DNA of 64,000 nt. Origin: Saccharopolyspora galaxeae. GTDB taxonomy: Bacteria > Actinomycetota > Actinomycetes > Mycobacteriales > Pseudonocardiaceae. Shown piece after piece: positions 17,626-26,412 of the stretch. The stretch covers positions 186,001-250,000 of the forward strand of contig NZ_JADDUE010000004.1 in assembly GCF_016526145.1 (NCBI RefSeq), in the 5' to 3' direction. A model generated the notes under the pieces. It was not told where the DNA came from, made no database searches, and saw only the letters and a list, made by a program, of their open reading frames with translations. How positions within the stretch are numbered: position 1 is the stretch's first letter; each line of letters begins with the position of its first letter. A program made the position numbers and the translations under genes.

Positions 17626-19169
17626 CGGCGCGGCGTGAACACCCTGCCGCTCGCCTCGCGAGTCATCGAAGAACCGACCACCAGCAGGCAACGCATGTCC
17701 ACATCGGACTGATCAAGCTCGCCGAGCGGCACCGTGCGCACGGACTCCTCCGGCCCGCCCACGTCCCGGCCGACGATCACCGGCGTCTCCGGCGAACGGT
17801 GTTTGAGCAGCGCATCGCGGGCCGCGGCGACCTGCCAGGTGCGGCTGCGCGAAGCCGGGTTGTAGATCGCCAGCGCCAGATCCGCCTTCGCCGCGGCCTC
17901 CAAGCGCTCGAGGATGACCTCCCACGGCTTCAACCGGTCCGAGAGCGACAGCACGCAGTAGTCGTGCCCGAGGGGCGCACCGGCCCGGCTCGCCACCGCT
18001 TGCGCAGCGGTCAGTCCGGGCAGGACCCGCACCGGCACGTCGGCGAACCGCTCCTCGGCGGCGACCTCCAGCACTGCCGTGGCCATCGCGAAAACCCCCG
18101 GATCACCGGAAGAAACCACGGCGACCCGCGATCCGGCCCGCGCCAGGTCGAGGGCGAACTCCGCGCGTTCGGACTCGACGCGGTTGTCCGAGGAATGCTT
18201 GCGCTGCCGCGGATTCGACGGCAGCCGGTCCAGGTAAGGGCCGTAGCCGACGAGGTCGTCGGCGGCGGCGACGGCGGTGGCCGCCTCCGGAGTCGTCCAC
18301 TGCGGACCAGCGGGACCGAGGCCGACGACCACCAGCTCACCGGGCCCGCTCGGCGCGGGAAGTTCTTCAGCCGCAACGGTTTCCCGCACGTGGGGGGTGC
18401 CATCGGCCGCGGTGAGGTTGATCGGGCTGTCCGCGTTCACCGGGCTCGGCAGCAGCGCCAGCGAGAAGTACGGCACCGATTCCGGATCCACATCGCGCAA
18501 CGGCAGCAAGCGCTGCCGGTCAGTGGTGGCGCGCTCCGCGTAGTACGCCTCGTCCAACCGTCCGGCCTGCTCGAACGCCTGCTGCACGCCCTCGAACGTG
18601 CGGCCCAGCTTCATCACCGCGGCCGCGTCGGTCGCGGCCAGTTGCTCGGCGAGCTTCTCCGGCTCCAGCGTGCCGGGCAGCACGGTCAGCACCTCGTCCC
18701 GCTCGGCGAGCGGGCGCCCGAGCGACGCGGCGGCTCCGCTGACCGAAGTCACCCCCGGCACCGCGGCGACCTCGAACCGGTCCACCAGCCGCTTGTGCAT
18801 GTGCATGTAGGAGCCGTAGAAGAACGGGTCGCCCTCGCACAGCAGCGCCACGTCGCGGCCCGCGGCCAGGTGCGCGGCGAGCCGCTCGGCGGCGTCGGCG
18901 TAGAACTCGTCGATCGCGCCCTGGTAGCCGCCCGGGTGGTTCGTGGTCTCCGTGGTCACCGGGTAGACCAGCGGCTCTTCGACCTGGTCGGACCGCAGGT
19001 ACGGTTCGGCGACCCCGCGCGCGATGCTGCGGCCGTGCCGCGCGCTGTGGTAAGCGATCACGTCCGCTTCGCGGATGCGCCGCGCGGCCTTCACGGTCAC
19101 CAGCTCCGGATCACCGGGTCCGAGTCCGACGCCGAACAACCTGCCTGCCTGCTCCACGGTGCTGCTCAC
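17613..19169 (-). CDS. cobIJ: Precorrin-2 C20-methyltransferase / precorrin-3B C17-methyltransferase fusion
   Basis: This 518-residue fusion has a CobI domain at about 1-245 ([43 protein letters not shown]) and a CobJ domain at about 268-518 ([56 protein letters not shown]). The same fusion occurs in M. tuberculosis. It methylates C20 and later C17 with ring contraction. The GTG start overlaps the cobH stop in a GTGA, placing it third in the operon cobG-cobH-cobIJ. Confidence 0.95.
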   Translation of the reverse strand: MSSTVEQAGRLFGVGLGPGDPELVTVKAARRIREADVIAYHSARHGRSIARGVAEPYLRSDQVEEPLVYPVTTETTNHPGGYQGAIDEFYADAAERLAAHLAAGRDVALLCEGDPFFYGSYMHMHKRLVDRFEVAAVPGVTSVSGAAASLGRPLAERDEVLTVLPGTLEPEKLAEQLAATDAAAVMKLGRTFEGVQQAFEQAGRLDEAYYAERATTDRQRLLPLRDVDPESVPYFSLALLPSPVNADSPINLTAADGTPHVRETVAAEELPAPSGPGELVVVGLGPAGPQWTTPEAATAVAAADDLVGYGPYLDRLPSNPRQRKHSSDNRVESERAEFALDLARAGSRVAVVSSGDPGVFAMATAVLEVAAEERFADVPVRVLPGLTAAQAVASRAGAPLGHDYCVLSLSDRLKPWEVILERLEAAAKADLALAIYNPASRSRTWQVAAARDALLKHRSPETPVIVGRDVGGPEESVRTVPLGELDQSDVDMRCLLVVGSSMTREASGRVFTPRRYPS

Positions 19170-19801
19170 TCCTGTTCGCTCGCGATCGCGTTGACGGCGG
19201 CCACCGCCATCGCGCTGCCACCCCGGCGGCCGTGCACCACCAGGTGCTCCAGCGCGGGATGTTCGGCCAGTGCTTGCTTGGACTCGGCGGCGCCGATGAA
19301 ACCGACCGGCAGACCGAGCACGGCCGCGGGCCGCCCGGCGCCTTCGTCGACCATCTCCAGCAGCCGGAACAACGAGGTCGGCGCGTTGCCCACGGCCACG
19401 ACGGAACCTTCCAGGCGGTCGGCCCACAGCTCCATCGCGGCGGCGCTGCGGGTGGTGCCGAGTTGCTGCGCCAGCTCGGGAACTCGCTGGTCACCGAGGG
19501 TGCAGACGATGTCGTTGGCGGCCGGGAGGCGGCGCCGGGTGATTCCGGCGGCGACCATCTCCGCGTCGCAGAACACCGGCGCGCCCGCGCGCAACGCCTC
19601 GCGAGCGGCCAGCACCGCGTTCGGCGACCAGGCCAGATCGGCGACCAGGTCGACCATGCCGCAAGCGTGGATCATGCGGACCGCGACCCCGGCGACCTCC
19701 GGCGGCATCCCGTCCAGTTCGGCCTCGGCGCGGATCGTGGCGAAGGAACGGCGGTAGATCTCCGGGCCTTCGCGGACGTACTCGTAGCGACCGGTGTTCA
19801 C
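19166..19801 (-). CDS. cobH: Precorrin-8X methylmutase
   Basis: CobH moves the C11 methyl group to C12 and forms hydrogenobyrinic acid. The 211-residue protein has the conserved [12 protein letters not shown] segment near residue 47 with the catalytic His, [10 protein letters not shown] near residue 80, and [13 protein letters not shown] near residue 138. The GTG at 19801 follows GGAGGG and overlaps the cobG stop in a GTGA. Its own stop overlaps the cobIJ start in the same way. Confidence 0.96.
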   Translation of the reverse strand: MNTGRYEYVREGPEIYRRSFATIRAEAELDGMPPEVAGVAVRMIHACGMVDLVADLAWSPNAVLAAREALRAGAPVFCDAEMVAAGITRRRLPAANDIVCTLGDQRVPELAQQLGTTRSAAAMELWADRLEGSVVAVGNAPTSLFRLLEMVDEGAGRPAAVLGLPVGFIGAAESKQALAEHPALEHLVVHGRRGGSAMAVAAVNAIASEQE

Positions 19802-20991
19802 AGTGCCCTCCGTGCCGCTTCGAGCGCGGCGGTCGGTTCGCTGCCGGCCGGTTTCCCGCCGACCTCGTAGCCGGCCTCGGTGGCCAGCACTTCCACTCCG
19901 CGCCCCGCGGGCCGCCCGCACCGGCGGGAACAGCCCGCCCAGTGCACCGGCAGCTCCCCGGGACGCGCGGTGCGCGCGGCGTCCGTGCGGACGTCCGCCA
20001 AGGATTTCGCGCAGCCGGGGCTGCCGGTGCACGCGGTGATTCCGGCCAGTGGCGCGGACTCGTCCACGACCAGCCCCGCGGAGTCCAGTTCGGACAGTAG
20101 CGTTGCGGCTTCGCCGCGCGGGATTCCCGGCAGCACCAGGTTCCGCCACGGAGTGAGCCGGAGCTGCCCGGCGACTTCCGCCGCGGCGCTGACGCAGGCG
20201 ACCTGGGCCGGGCTCAACCGGCCCAGCGGAGCCCCGGCCGCGACGCTCACCCGCCCGTCGCCGAGCTGCCGGAGCCCGAGGTGGGCGTGCGTCGGCACCA
20301 CCTCCTCGGGCACGGCGACCGGCTCTGCCGCGGAAATCCCCAGCGCAGCGAGGACCCGCTGGGTGATGCGCGAAGCACCATCGGTGAGTTCGGCGAGCCG
20401 CCAGCTCGCCGCTCGCTGCTGCGCCCGCTCGGCCAGGAACGCCTCCGCGGCCAGCACCGCGGCCTGCGCGGCAGCATCCGCCGTGACCCGAATCCCCTTG
20501 TCCACGCCCGAAAGCAGCACCGCGACCGAGTCACCCACCGGCAACAACCCGACGTCACCGCGCAACCCCGTGACGTCACCGCACCCGTCGTCCACAGTGA
20601 ACAGGAACCGGCCGGGCAGCTCGGCCAAGCCCGGAACCGCGCACAACCGCTCGTCGAGCTCCCGCGACACCGCGTGCACGTCCAGTGCGCCGTCGCTACC
20701 GGGCGAGGCGATCACGTTGCGTACTCGCTCGTGCGTCGCGGACGGCAGCAATCCCGCGCCGGCGAGCCGCCCGGCGAACTCCGCCCCGGAAGCCAGCCCG
20801 CGCACCTGCAGGTTCGCCCGCGAGGTCAGCTCCCACCCGCCGTCGCCGAGCTGCGCAGCATCGGCCAGCGCCCGCACCTGGTGCGCGGTCAGCCGCCCGC
20901 CGGGCACCCGCACCCGGGCCAGTCCGCCGTCCGCGGCCTCGTGCACCCGCAGCGCGCCGGGGCACGCATCGGGCTCGGCTCGTTCCGGCAC
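19798..20991 (-). CDS. cobG: Precorrin-3B synthase
   Basis: CobG is the oxygen-using monooxygenase that hydroxylates precorrin-3A at C20 and forms a lactone, a marker of the aerobic route. It belongs to the nitrite/sulfite reductase family with an Fe-S cluster. The cluster cysteines are visible in [11 protein letters not shown] near residue 320 and [10 protein letters not shown] near residue 349. The 397-residue protein has two half-repeats, as in the family. It is the first gene of cobG-cobH-cobIJ and starts at a GTG. A gap of about 500 bp with a riboswitch separates it from the divergent cobN. Confidence 0.92.
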   Translation of the reverse strand: MPERAEPDACPGALRVHEAADGGLARVRVPGGRLTAHQVRALADAAQLGDGGWELTSRANLQVRGLASGAEFAGRLAGAGLLPSATHERVRNVIASPGSDGALDVHAVSRELDERLCAVPGLAELPGRFLFTVDDGCGDVTGLRGDVGLLPVGDSVAVLLSGVDKGIRVTADAAAQAAVLAAEAFLAERAQQRAASWRLAELTDGASRITQRVLAALGISAAEPVAVPEEVVPTHAHLGLRQLGDGRVSVAAGAPLGRLSPAQVACVSAAAEVAGQLRLTPWRNLVLPGIPRGEAATLLSELDSAGLVVDESAPLAGITACTGSPGCAKSLADVRTDAARTARPGELPVHWAGCSRRCGRPAGRGVEVLATEAGYEVGGKPAGSEPTAALEAARRAL

Positions 20992-21175
20992 AGCTTCCCG
21001 CCTTCACTGATCGTGGTCGTCCCGACACCGGAATCCGCTGCGCACGGCGTCGGCGCTCGGTAGCGCGCGGACCATCGGCGCACACCGGCGATCGTCGATA
21101 CTACGACCAGGGGTGGTTGCGGGGGCAAAACACGAGCGCTTCACCACGCCGCACTTGACTAACGATCGCGGCGTT

Positions 21176-21368
21176 GCGGAGAGTGGTCGACGGCGACGAG
21201 TGGAGGAAGCCGGTGCGAATCCGGCGCGGTCCCGCCACTGTCACCGGGGAGCGGACTCCGATGGGCGAAGTCGAGCACTTCGCGGCCACTGCCTGCGGGC
21301 AACGGCGGCCACTGCCTGCGGGCGGGAAGGCCGGGGCGAGCAGCGATCCGGGAGCCAGGACACTCCGC
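21176..21368 (+). ncRNA. Cobalamin riboswitch upstream of cobN
   Basis: The B12-box core is present: GGAAGCCGGTGCGAATCC from 21203, followed by the CCCGCCACTGT stretch ending near 21241 and the 3' element GGGAGCCAGGACACTCC ending at 21365. The closing stem pairs GCGGAGAGTG (21176-21185) with CACTCCGC (21361-21368), with one bulge. Inside are a perfect hairpin (21266-21282) and a duplicated 18-mer (21283 and 21306). A further hairpin at about 21415-21434 ends at the GAGGAAGG ribosome site, so high adenosylcobalamin probably blocks translation. Confidence 0.92.
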
Positions 21369-21448
21369 CGCCGCCATGCCTGCCAGCCGGGGCCCGACGA
21401 CCGGGTGCCCGACGACTCCGGGGCGGACGACCCCGAGGAAGGTTGACC

Positions 21449-21499
21449 ATGCGTCCTGCGACGTCCGTGTCCCCGCGAACCGGGGAGCGTGCCGCGTGA
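21449..21499 (+). CDS. Short upstream ORF coupled to cobN
   Basis: A 16-codon ORF (MRPATSVSPRTGERAA) begins at an ATG six bases after GAGGAAGG, the strongest ribosome site in the region. Its TGA overlaps the cobN GTG in a GTGA. The riboswitch-controlled ribosome site therefore appears to drive this ORF, with cobN translated by coupling. The peptide has no recognisable function and three Arg. The alternative is that the annotated cobN start is wrong, but the conserved CobN N terminus ILLLSTSDTD begins right at the GTG. Confidence 0.5.
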   Translation: MRPATSVSPRTGERAA

Positions 21500-24400
21500 T
21501 CCTGCTGCTGTCCACATCGGACACCGATCTGCTGAGCGCGCGCGCCGCGAACGCCGACTCCGGTGTCGCGCAGTTCCGGCTCGGCAACCCCGCCCGGCTC
21601 GGCGTGGACGACCTGCCGCCGCTGCTGGAAGGCGTCGACCTCGTCGTGGTCCGCCTGCTCGGCGGCCGCCGCGCCTGGGAGGAGGGCCTGGACGCGCTGC
21701 TGGCCGGGCCGCGGCCGGTGGTGGTGCTCGGCGGCGAGCAGGCCCCGGACGCGGAGCTGATGGAGTGCTCCACGGTGCCCGGCGGGGTTTGCGCGCAGGC
21801 GCACAGCTACCTCGCCCAGGGCGGGCCGCAGAACCTGACGCAGCTGTTCCACTTCCTGTCGGACACGATCCTGCTCACCGGACACGGCTTCGAGCCGCCG
21901 GTGGAGACCCCCAAGTGGGGCGTGCTGGAGCGCGAGCCGCGCCGCACCGAGGGCCCGACGGTGGCGGTGCTGTACTACCGCGCGCACCACATGGCCGGGA
22001 ACACCGCGTTCGCGCACGCGCTCTCGGAGTCCATTGAGGACGCCGGTGGGCAGGCGCTGCCGGTGTTCTGCGCCTCGCTGCGCGCTCCGGAGCCGGGACT
22101 GCTGGACACGCTCGAGCAGGCGGACGCGCTGATCGTCACGGTTCTCGCGGCGGGCGGCACGAAACCCGCGACCGCGCAGGCCGGTGGCGACGACGAGGCG
22201 TGGGACGTGGGTGCGCTGGCCGAGCTGGACATCCCGATCCTGCAAGGGCTCACGCTCACCTCCAGCCGCGCGGCGTGGGAGGAGAACGACGAGGGACTTT
22301 CCCCACTGGACATGGCCACGCAGGTGGCGGTGCCGGAGTTCGACGGGCGGCTGATCACGGTGCCGTTCTCGTTCAAGGAGAACGACTCCGAGGGCTTGCC
22401 GGTCTACGTCGCCGATCCGGAGCGCACCGCGCGCGTCGCCGGGACCGCGGTACGGCACGCGCAGCTCAAGCACGTGCAGCCGCAGGACAAGCGGCTGGTG
22501 CTGATGCTCTCGGCGTATCCGACCAAGCACTCCCGCATCGGCAACGCGGTCGGGCTGGACACCCCGGCCAGCGCGGTGAAGATGCTGGCCACGCTGCGCG
22601 ACGCGGGCTACGACATCGGCCCGGCCGACGGCCCGGACGCGCTGCCCGGCGTCGCCGCGCAGGACGGTGACGCGCTGGTGCACGCGCTGATCGCGGCGGG
22701 TGGGCAGGACCCGGACTGGTTGTCCGAGGAGCAGCTTTCCGGGAATCCGGTGCGGATTCCCGCCAAGCGCTACGCCGAGTGGTACGCGACGCTGCCCGCG
22801 GACCTGCGCGAGAGCATCGAGCAGCACTGGGGTCCGCCGCCTGGCGAGCAGTTCGTGGACCGCTCGCACGACCCGGACGGCGAGATCGTGCTCGCCGCGC
22901 TGCGCGCGGGCAACGTGGTGATCATGGTGCAGCCGCCGCGCGGTTTCGGCGAGAACCCGATCGCGATCTACCACGATCCGGACCTGCCGCCGAGCCACCA
23001 CTACCTGGCCGCCTACCGCTGGCTCAACCACGAGTTCGGCGCGCACGCGATGGTGCACCTGGGCAAGCACGGCAACCTGGAGTGGCTGCCGGGCAAGACC
23101 GCGGGCATGTCGGCGTCCTGCGCGCCGGACGCGGCGCTGGGCGACCTGCCGCTGATCTACCCGTTCCTGGTCAACGACCCCGGTGAGGGCACGCAGGCCA
23201 AGCGGCGGGTGCACGCCACGCTGGTGGACCACCTGGTGCCGCCGATGGCGCGCGCGGAGAGCTACGGCGACATCGCCAAGCTGGAGCAGCTGCTCGACGA
23301 GCACGCGCAGATCTCCGCGATGGACCCGGCGAAGCTGCCCGCGATCCGCAGCCAGATCTGGACGCTGATGCAGGCCGCGAAGCTCGACCACGACCTCGGG
23401 CTGGAAGAACGCCCGCACGAAGCCGAATTCGACGACATGCTGCTGCACGTCGACGGCTGGCTCTGCGAGATCAAGGACGCGCAGATCCGCGACGGCCTGC
23501 ACATCCTCGGCGGCGCGCCGACCGGTGAGCCGCGGGTGAACCTGGTGCTGGCGATGCTGCGGGCGCGGCAGATGTGGGGCGGGCAGTCCGCCGCGCTGCC
23601 CGGCCTGCGCGAGGCGCTGGGCATGTTGGAGGACGGCAGCGTCGCCCGCGGCACCGTGGACGACGTGGAAACCAGCGCGCACGCCCTGGTTTCCGGCATG
23701 GAGGAGCACGACTGGGAGCTCTCGGCGGTGCCGGAGGTCTGCCGTTCGGTGCTCGGCGAAGCACCGGACGACGTGGTGCGAGTGCTGGAGTTCGCGGTTT
23801 CCGAACTCGTTCCGCGGCTGGCGTCCACAACGGACGAGATGACCGCGGCGCTGCACGCGCTGGAAGGCGGCTACGTCCCGGCGGGCCCGAGCGGTTCGCC
23901 GCTGCGCGGCCTGATCAACGTGCTGCCGACCGGCCGGAACTTCTACTCGGTGGACCCGAAGGCGGTGCCGAGCCGGCTTTCCTGGGAGACCGGCCACGCC
24001 ATCGCGGACTCGCTGATCGAGCGCTACCTGGACGAGACCGGGGAATACCCGCGTTCGGTGGGGCTGTCGGTGTGGGGCACCTCGGCGATGCGCACTTCCG
24101 GTGACGACATCGCGGAAGTGCTCGCGCTGATGGGCGTGCGGCCCACCTGGGACGAGGCTTCGCGGCGGGTCAACGGCCTGGAAGTGATCCCGCTGGAGGA
24201 GCTGGGGCGCCCGCGCGTGGACGTGACGGTGCGCATCAGCGGCTTCTTCCGCGACGCTTTCCCGCACGTGGTCACGCTGATCGACGACGCGGTGCGCAAG
24301 GTCGCCGCGCTCGACGAGCCGCACGAGCAGAACTTCGTGCGCGCGCACGCGCAATCCGACGTGGCCGAGCACGGTGACGAACGTCGTGCCACCACAAGGA

Positions 24401-25125
24401 TCTTCGGCTCCAAGCCGGGCGCGTACGGGGCCGGTTTGCTGCCGCTGATGGACAGCAAGAACTGGCGCGACGACACCGACCTCGCCGAGGTTTACGCGGT
24501 GTGGGGCGGTTTCGCCTACGGCCGCGGGCTGGAAGGCACCGAGGCGCGCGGCGACATGGAGTCGGCGTACAAGCGGATTTCGGTGGCAGCGAAGAACGTC
24601 GACACCCGCGAGCACGACATCGCCGACTCGGACGACTACTTCCAGTACCACGGCGGCATGATCGCCACGGTGCGCGCGCTTTCCGGCAAGGCACCGGCGG
24701 CCTACATCGGCGACAGCAGCAGGCCGGACTCGATCCGCACCCGCTCGCTCACCGAGGAGACCTCGCGCGTTTTCCGGGCGCGCGTGGTGAATCCGCGCTG
24801 GCTGGACGCGATGCGCAAGCACGGCTACAAGGGCGCGTTCGAGCTCGCGGCCACAGTGGACTACCTGTTCGGCTACGACGCCACGACCGGCGTGGTCGGC
24901 GACTGGATGTACGAGAAGCTGGCCGAGACCTACGTGCTCGACGAGGAGAACCAGAAGTTCCTCACCGAGTCCAACCCGTGGGCGCTGCACGGCATCACCG
25001 AACGCCTGCTGGAAGCGGCGAACCGGAACATGTGGGAATCCCCCGACCCGGACACCATCGCCGCCCTGCACGAGGTCTACCTGCAGGCCGAAGGTGACCT
25101 GGAGGACGGCCCGCAACAATCCTGA
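21496..25125 (+). CDS. cobN: Cobaltochelatase large subunit CobN
   Basis: CobN inserts Co(II) into hydrogenobyrinic acid a,c-diamide using ATP with partner AAA and VWA subunits. The 1209-residue length fits. Conserved segments include LYYRAHHMAGNT near residue 157, HLGKHGNLEWLPGK near residue 521, and the LPTGRNFYSVDP region near residue 810. The GTG start overlaps a 16-codon ORF. A weaker GGGGAG site also lies eight bases before it. The probable partner here is the ChlI-ChlD fusion at 48235-50373, since CobS/CobT genes were not seen. The gene ends just before palindromic copy 5. Confidence 0.96.
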   Translation: MILLLSTSDTDLLSARAANADSGVAQFRLGNPARLGVDDLPPLLEGVDLVVVRLLGGRRAWEEGLDALLAGPRPVVVLGGEQAPDAELMECSTVPGGVCAQAHSYLAQGGPQNLTQLFHFLSDTILLTGHGFEPPVETPKWGVLEREPRRTEGPTVAVLYYRAHHMAGNTAFAHALSESIEDAGGQALPVFCASLRAPEPGLLDTLEQADALIVTVLAAGGTKPATAQAGGDDEAWDVGALAELDIPILQGLTLTSSRAAWEENDEGLSPLDMATQVAVPEFDGRLITVPFSFKENDSEGLPVYVADPERTARVAGTAVRHAQLKHVQPQDKRLVLMLSAYPTKHSRIGNAVGLDTPASAVKMLATLRDAGYDIGPADGPDALPGVAAQDGDALVHALIAAGGQDPDWLSEEQLSGNPVRIPAKRYAEWYATLPADLRESIEQHWGPPPGEQFVDRSHDPDGEIVLAALRAGNVVIMVQPPRGFGENPIAIYHDPDLPPSHHYLAAYRWLNHEFGAHAMVHLGKHGNLEWLPGKTAGMSASCAPDAALGDLPLIYPFLVNDPGEGTQAKRRVHATLVDHLVPPMARAESYGDIAKLEQLLDEHAQISAMDPAKLPAIRSQIWTLMQAAKLDHDLGLEERPHEAEFDDMLLHVDGWLCEIKDAQIRDGLHILGGAPTGEPRVNLVLAMLRARQMWGGQSAALPGLREALGMLEDGSVARGTVDDVETSAHALVSGMEEHDWELSAVPEVCRSVLGEAPDDVVRVLEFAVSELVPRLASTTDEMTAALHALEGGYVPAGPSGSPLRGLINVLPTGRNFYSVDPKAVPSRLSWETGHAIADSLIERYLDETGEYPRSVGLSVWGTSAMRTSGDDIAEVLALMGVRPTWDEASRRVNGLEVIPLEELGRPRVDVTVRISGFFRDAFPHVVTLIDDAVRKVAALDEPHEQNFVRAHAQSDVAEHGDERRATTRIFGSKPGAYGAGLLPLMDSKNWRDDTDLAEVYAVWGGFAYGRGLEGTEARGDMESAYKRISVAAKNVDTREHDIADSDDYFQYHGGMIATVRALSGKAPAAYIGDSSRPDSIRTRSLTEETSRVFRARVVNPRWLDAMRKHGYKGAFELAATVDYLFGYDATTGVVGDWMYEKLAETYVLDEENQKFLTESNPWALHGITERLLEAANRNMWESPDPDTIAALHEVYLQAEGDLEDGPQQS

Positions 25126-25130
25126 GCTCC

Positions 25131-25182
25131 GGGTGAACGGACTGTTCGCCCCACCGGATCGGGCGAACGGTCCGTTCTCTCC
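25131..25182 (+). repeat. 51/52-bp palindromic element, copy 5
   Basis: The element begins 5 bp after the cobN stop and lies 92 bp from the end of the minus-strand antitoxin gene. The left arm is GGGTGAACGGACTGTTCG and the loop segment is CCGGATCGG. Strong inner pairing (CGCCCC with GGGGCG-like bases) suggests a very stable hairpin. Confidence 0.85.
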
Positions 25183-25274
25183 GCGAGAAATACTCCCGCG
25201 CGGGTGCGCACTCGGCACTCAGCTCGCGCCGATCATGGGCCACGCTCCTGGATCGCAGTGTGCGCGGGCCGGTG

Positions 25275-25649
25275 TCAGCGCGCGTTCGCGAGGTCGTCCC
25301 CCCGATCTACTTCGACGGAGGAAACGGTGATGTCGTGGTCGTCGAAGTCGGCCACCACACGCATCTGCCCCCCGAGCGCGGTGATGTAGCGGCGGATGGT
25401 GGCGACCTCCATCGGCTCAAGGGACGCACCCCGCTCGATCGCCGAAACGCGGACCTGGCTGATTCCCATTCGTTCGGCCAGAGCGGACTGGGAGAGTCCG
25501 GCCCGCTCGCGCAGACCGGCGAGGCGGTTGCCGAGAACGTAGGACTGGGTTCGAGCGCGGGCACGCTCGCGGGAAGCTTCGACGTCCCGCCCGGCAGCCT
25601 CGTCGATCGCCTGCTTGTCGGCCTTGATGTCCTTCCACGAACGACTCAT
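25275..25649 (-). CDS. XRE-family antitoxin (HigA-like)
   Basis: This 124-residue protein has a central helix-turn-helix (about residues 40-95; LAGLRERAGLSQSALAERM, then RVSAIERG) and the LRRYITALGG-type ending shared by antitoxins that pair with Gp49/HigB-type toxins. It should neutralise the toxin encoded just upstream and repress their shared promoter. Its ATG overlaps the toxin stop by four bases, so expression is coupled. The toxin-first order is typical of higBA. Confidence 0.85.
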   Translation of the reverse strand: MSRSWKDIKADKQAIDEAAGRDVEASRERARARTQSYVLGNRLAGLRERAGLSQSALAERMGISQVRVSAIERGASLEPMEVATIRRYITALGGQMRVVADFDDHDITVSSVEVDRGDDLANAR

Positions 25650-26026
25650 CGGTTCTCCCCTCTCCTGTCGATGAGCTCGGCGAGATGCTGGGCATAACGC
25701 TTTTCTGCGAGTGGGATGGCCTGCTCGTACCAGCCGCGCCAGTTGCCGGCCTTGTCGCCGGCCACCAGGACGAACGCTTGCTGCTCCGGATCGAAGGCGA
25801 ACAGCATCCGGACCTCGCTCGCTCCAGCTGATGCCGGCCGCAACTCCTTGAGGTGGTGGACGGTCGAACCTTTGATGCGATCCGCCAACGGCCTGCCCAG
25901 CGCAGGCCCCTTGGCTGCTAGGAGGTCCAACGCCGCTTCGATCAAATCAGCGGACCTGGAATCTGATCGCACCAGATCCAGGAACCACGCTTCGACGTCC
26001 GCGTGCAGCAGGACTTCCCATCGCAT
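25646..26026 (-). CDS. RelE/HigB-like toxin (phage-derived Gp49-like family)
   Basis: This 126-residue protein matches the RelE-fold Gp49-like toxin family. GPALGRPLADRIKGS near residue 40 and the KELR and VRMLFAFDP segments near residues 60-80 are signatures, followed by GDKAGNWRGWY. Members act as translation-dependent mRNA endonucleases. It is the first gene of the toxin-antitoxin pair. A -10 hexamer six bases before the ATG suggests leaderless expression. A chromosomal stabilising or phage-defence role is possible but not shown. Confidence 0.82.
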   Translation of the reverse strand: MRWEVLLHADVEAWFLDLVRSDSRSADLIEAALDLLAAKGPALGRPLADRIKGSTVHHLKELRPASAGASEVRMLFAFDPEQQAFVLVAGDKAGNWRGWYEQAIPLAEKRYAQHLAELIDRRGENR

Positions 26027-26032
26027 CCTGCG

Positions 26033-26062
26033 ATGATAACCCCTGTGTTATAGGTTTAGCAA
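26033..26062 (-). promoter_or_regulatory. Promoter and operator of the toxin-antitoxin pair
   Basis: On the minus strand a -35-like TTGCTA (26057-26062) and a -10-like TATCAT (26033-26038) are 18 bases apart, and the toxin ATG follows six bases later. An inverted repeat ATAAC-N6-GTTAT (26036-26051) sits between and overlaps the -10. It is well placed for autorepression by the antitoxin. Confidence 0.5.
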
Positions 26063-26412
26063 TTCCGGCATGGTCCGCACCTCGCCGCTCGCCCCGGAAT
26101 CCGGCAGACGGTGACCGACCCTTCCGGCTGGGCCGGATCAGCGATGCGAGGACGTTGTCCGGCTCGTTCGAGCCATCCACCGGGCCGGAACCGGCACAGC
26201 TCGTCCTGTCGAGCTTCGCCACGGCTGCCCACCGGCACGAGGTGATCTGCGGGTTCACGGGTCTGCGCCCCGCCACGACTGACGCCCGCCCGGTTTCGCG
26301 TTGCACCGCCCGGAAAATCCGCTTCGCGCCGAACGGAACGTGGTGCTGCGCACGCAAGACTGGTGCGGGGAAGTCGGGGCTGCTCAGCTGAGCGGCGGGG
26401 AAGGGAGGACCC
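26063..26412. other. Intergenic stretch without a supported gene
   Basis: This region separates the toxin promoter from the MFS gene. Short open frames exist on both strands (for example plus 26155-26391), but none has a ribosome site or recognisable protein pattern. The only clear signal is GAAGGGAGG just before the MFS start. No repeat or RNA was seen. Confidence 0.4.

Noticed and set aside
21203-21240. GGTGCGAATCC resembling a tRNA T-arm
   Set aside because: It is the B12-box of the cobalamin riboswitch. No acceptor or anticodon stem surrounds it.
21241-25218. Minus-strand open frame of 1325 codons opposite cobN
   Set aside because: It is the complement of cobN with no domain pattern and an amino acid mix typical of antisense GC-rich frames.
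26155-26391. Small plus-strand open frame before the MFS gene
   Set aside because: No ribosome site and no protein-like pattern; the MFS gene has its own GGGAGG site.
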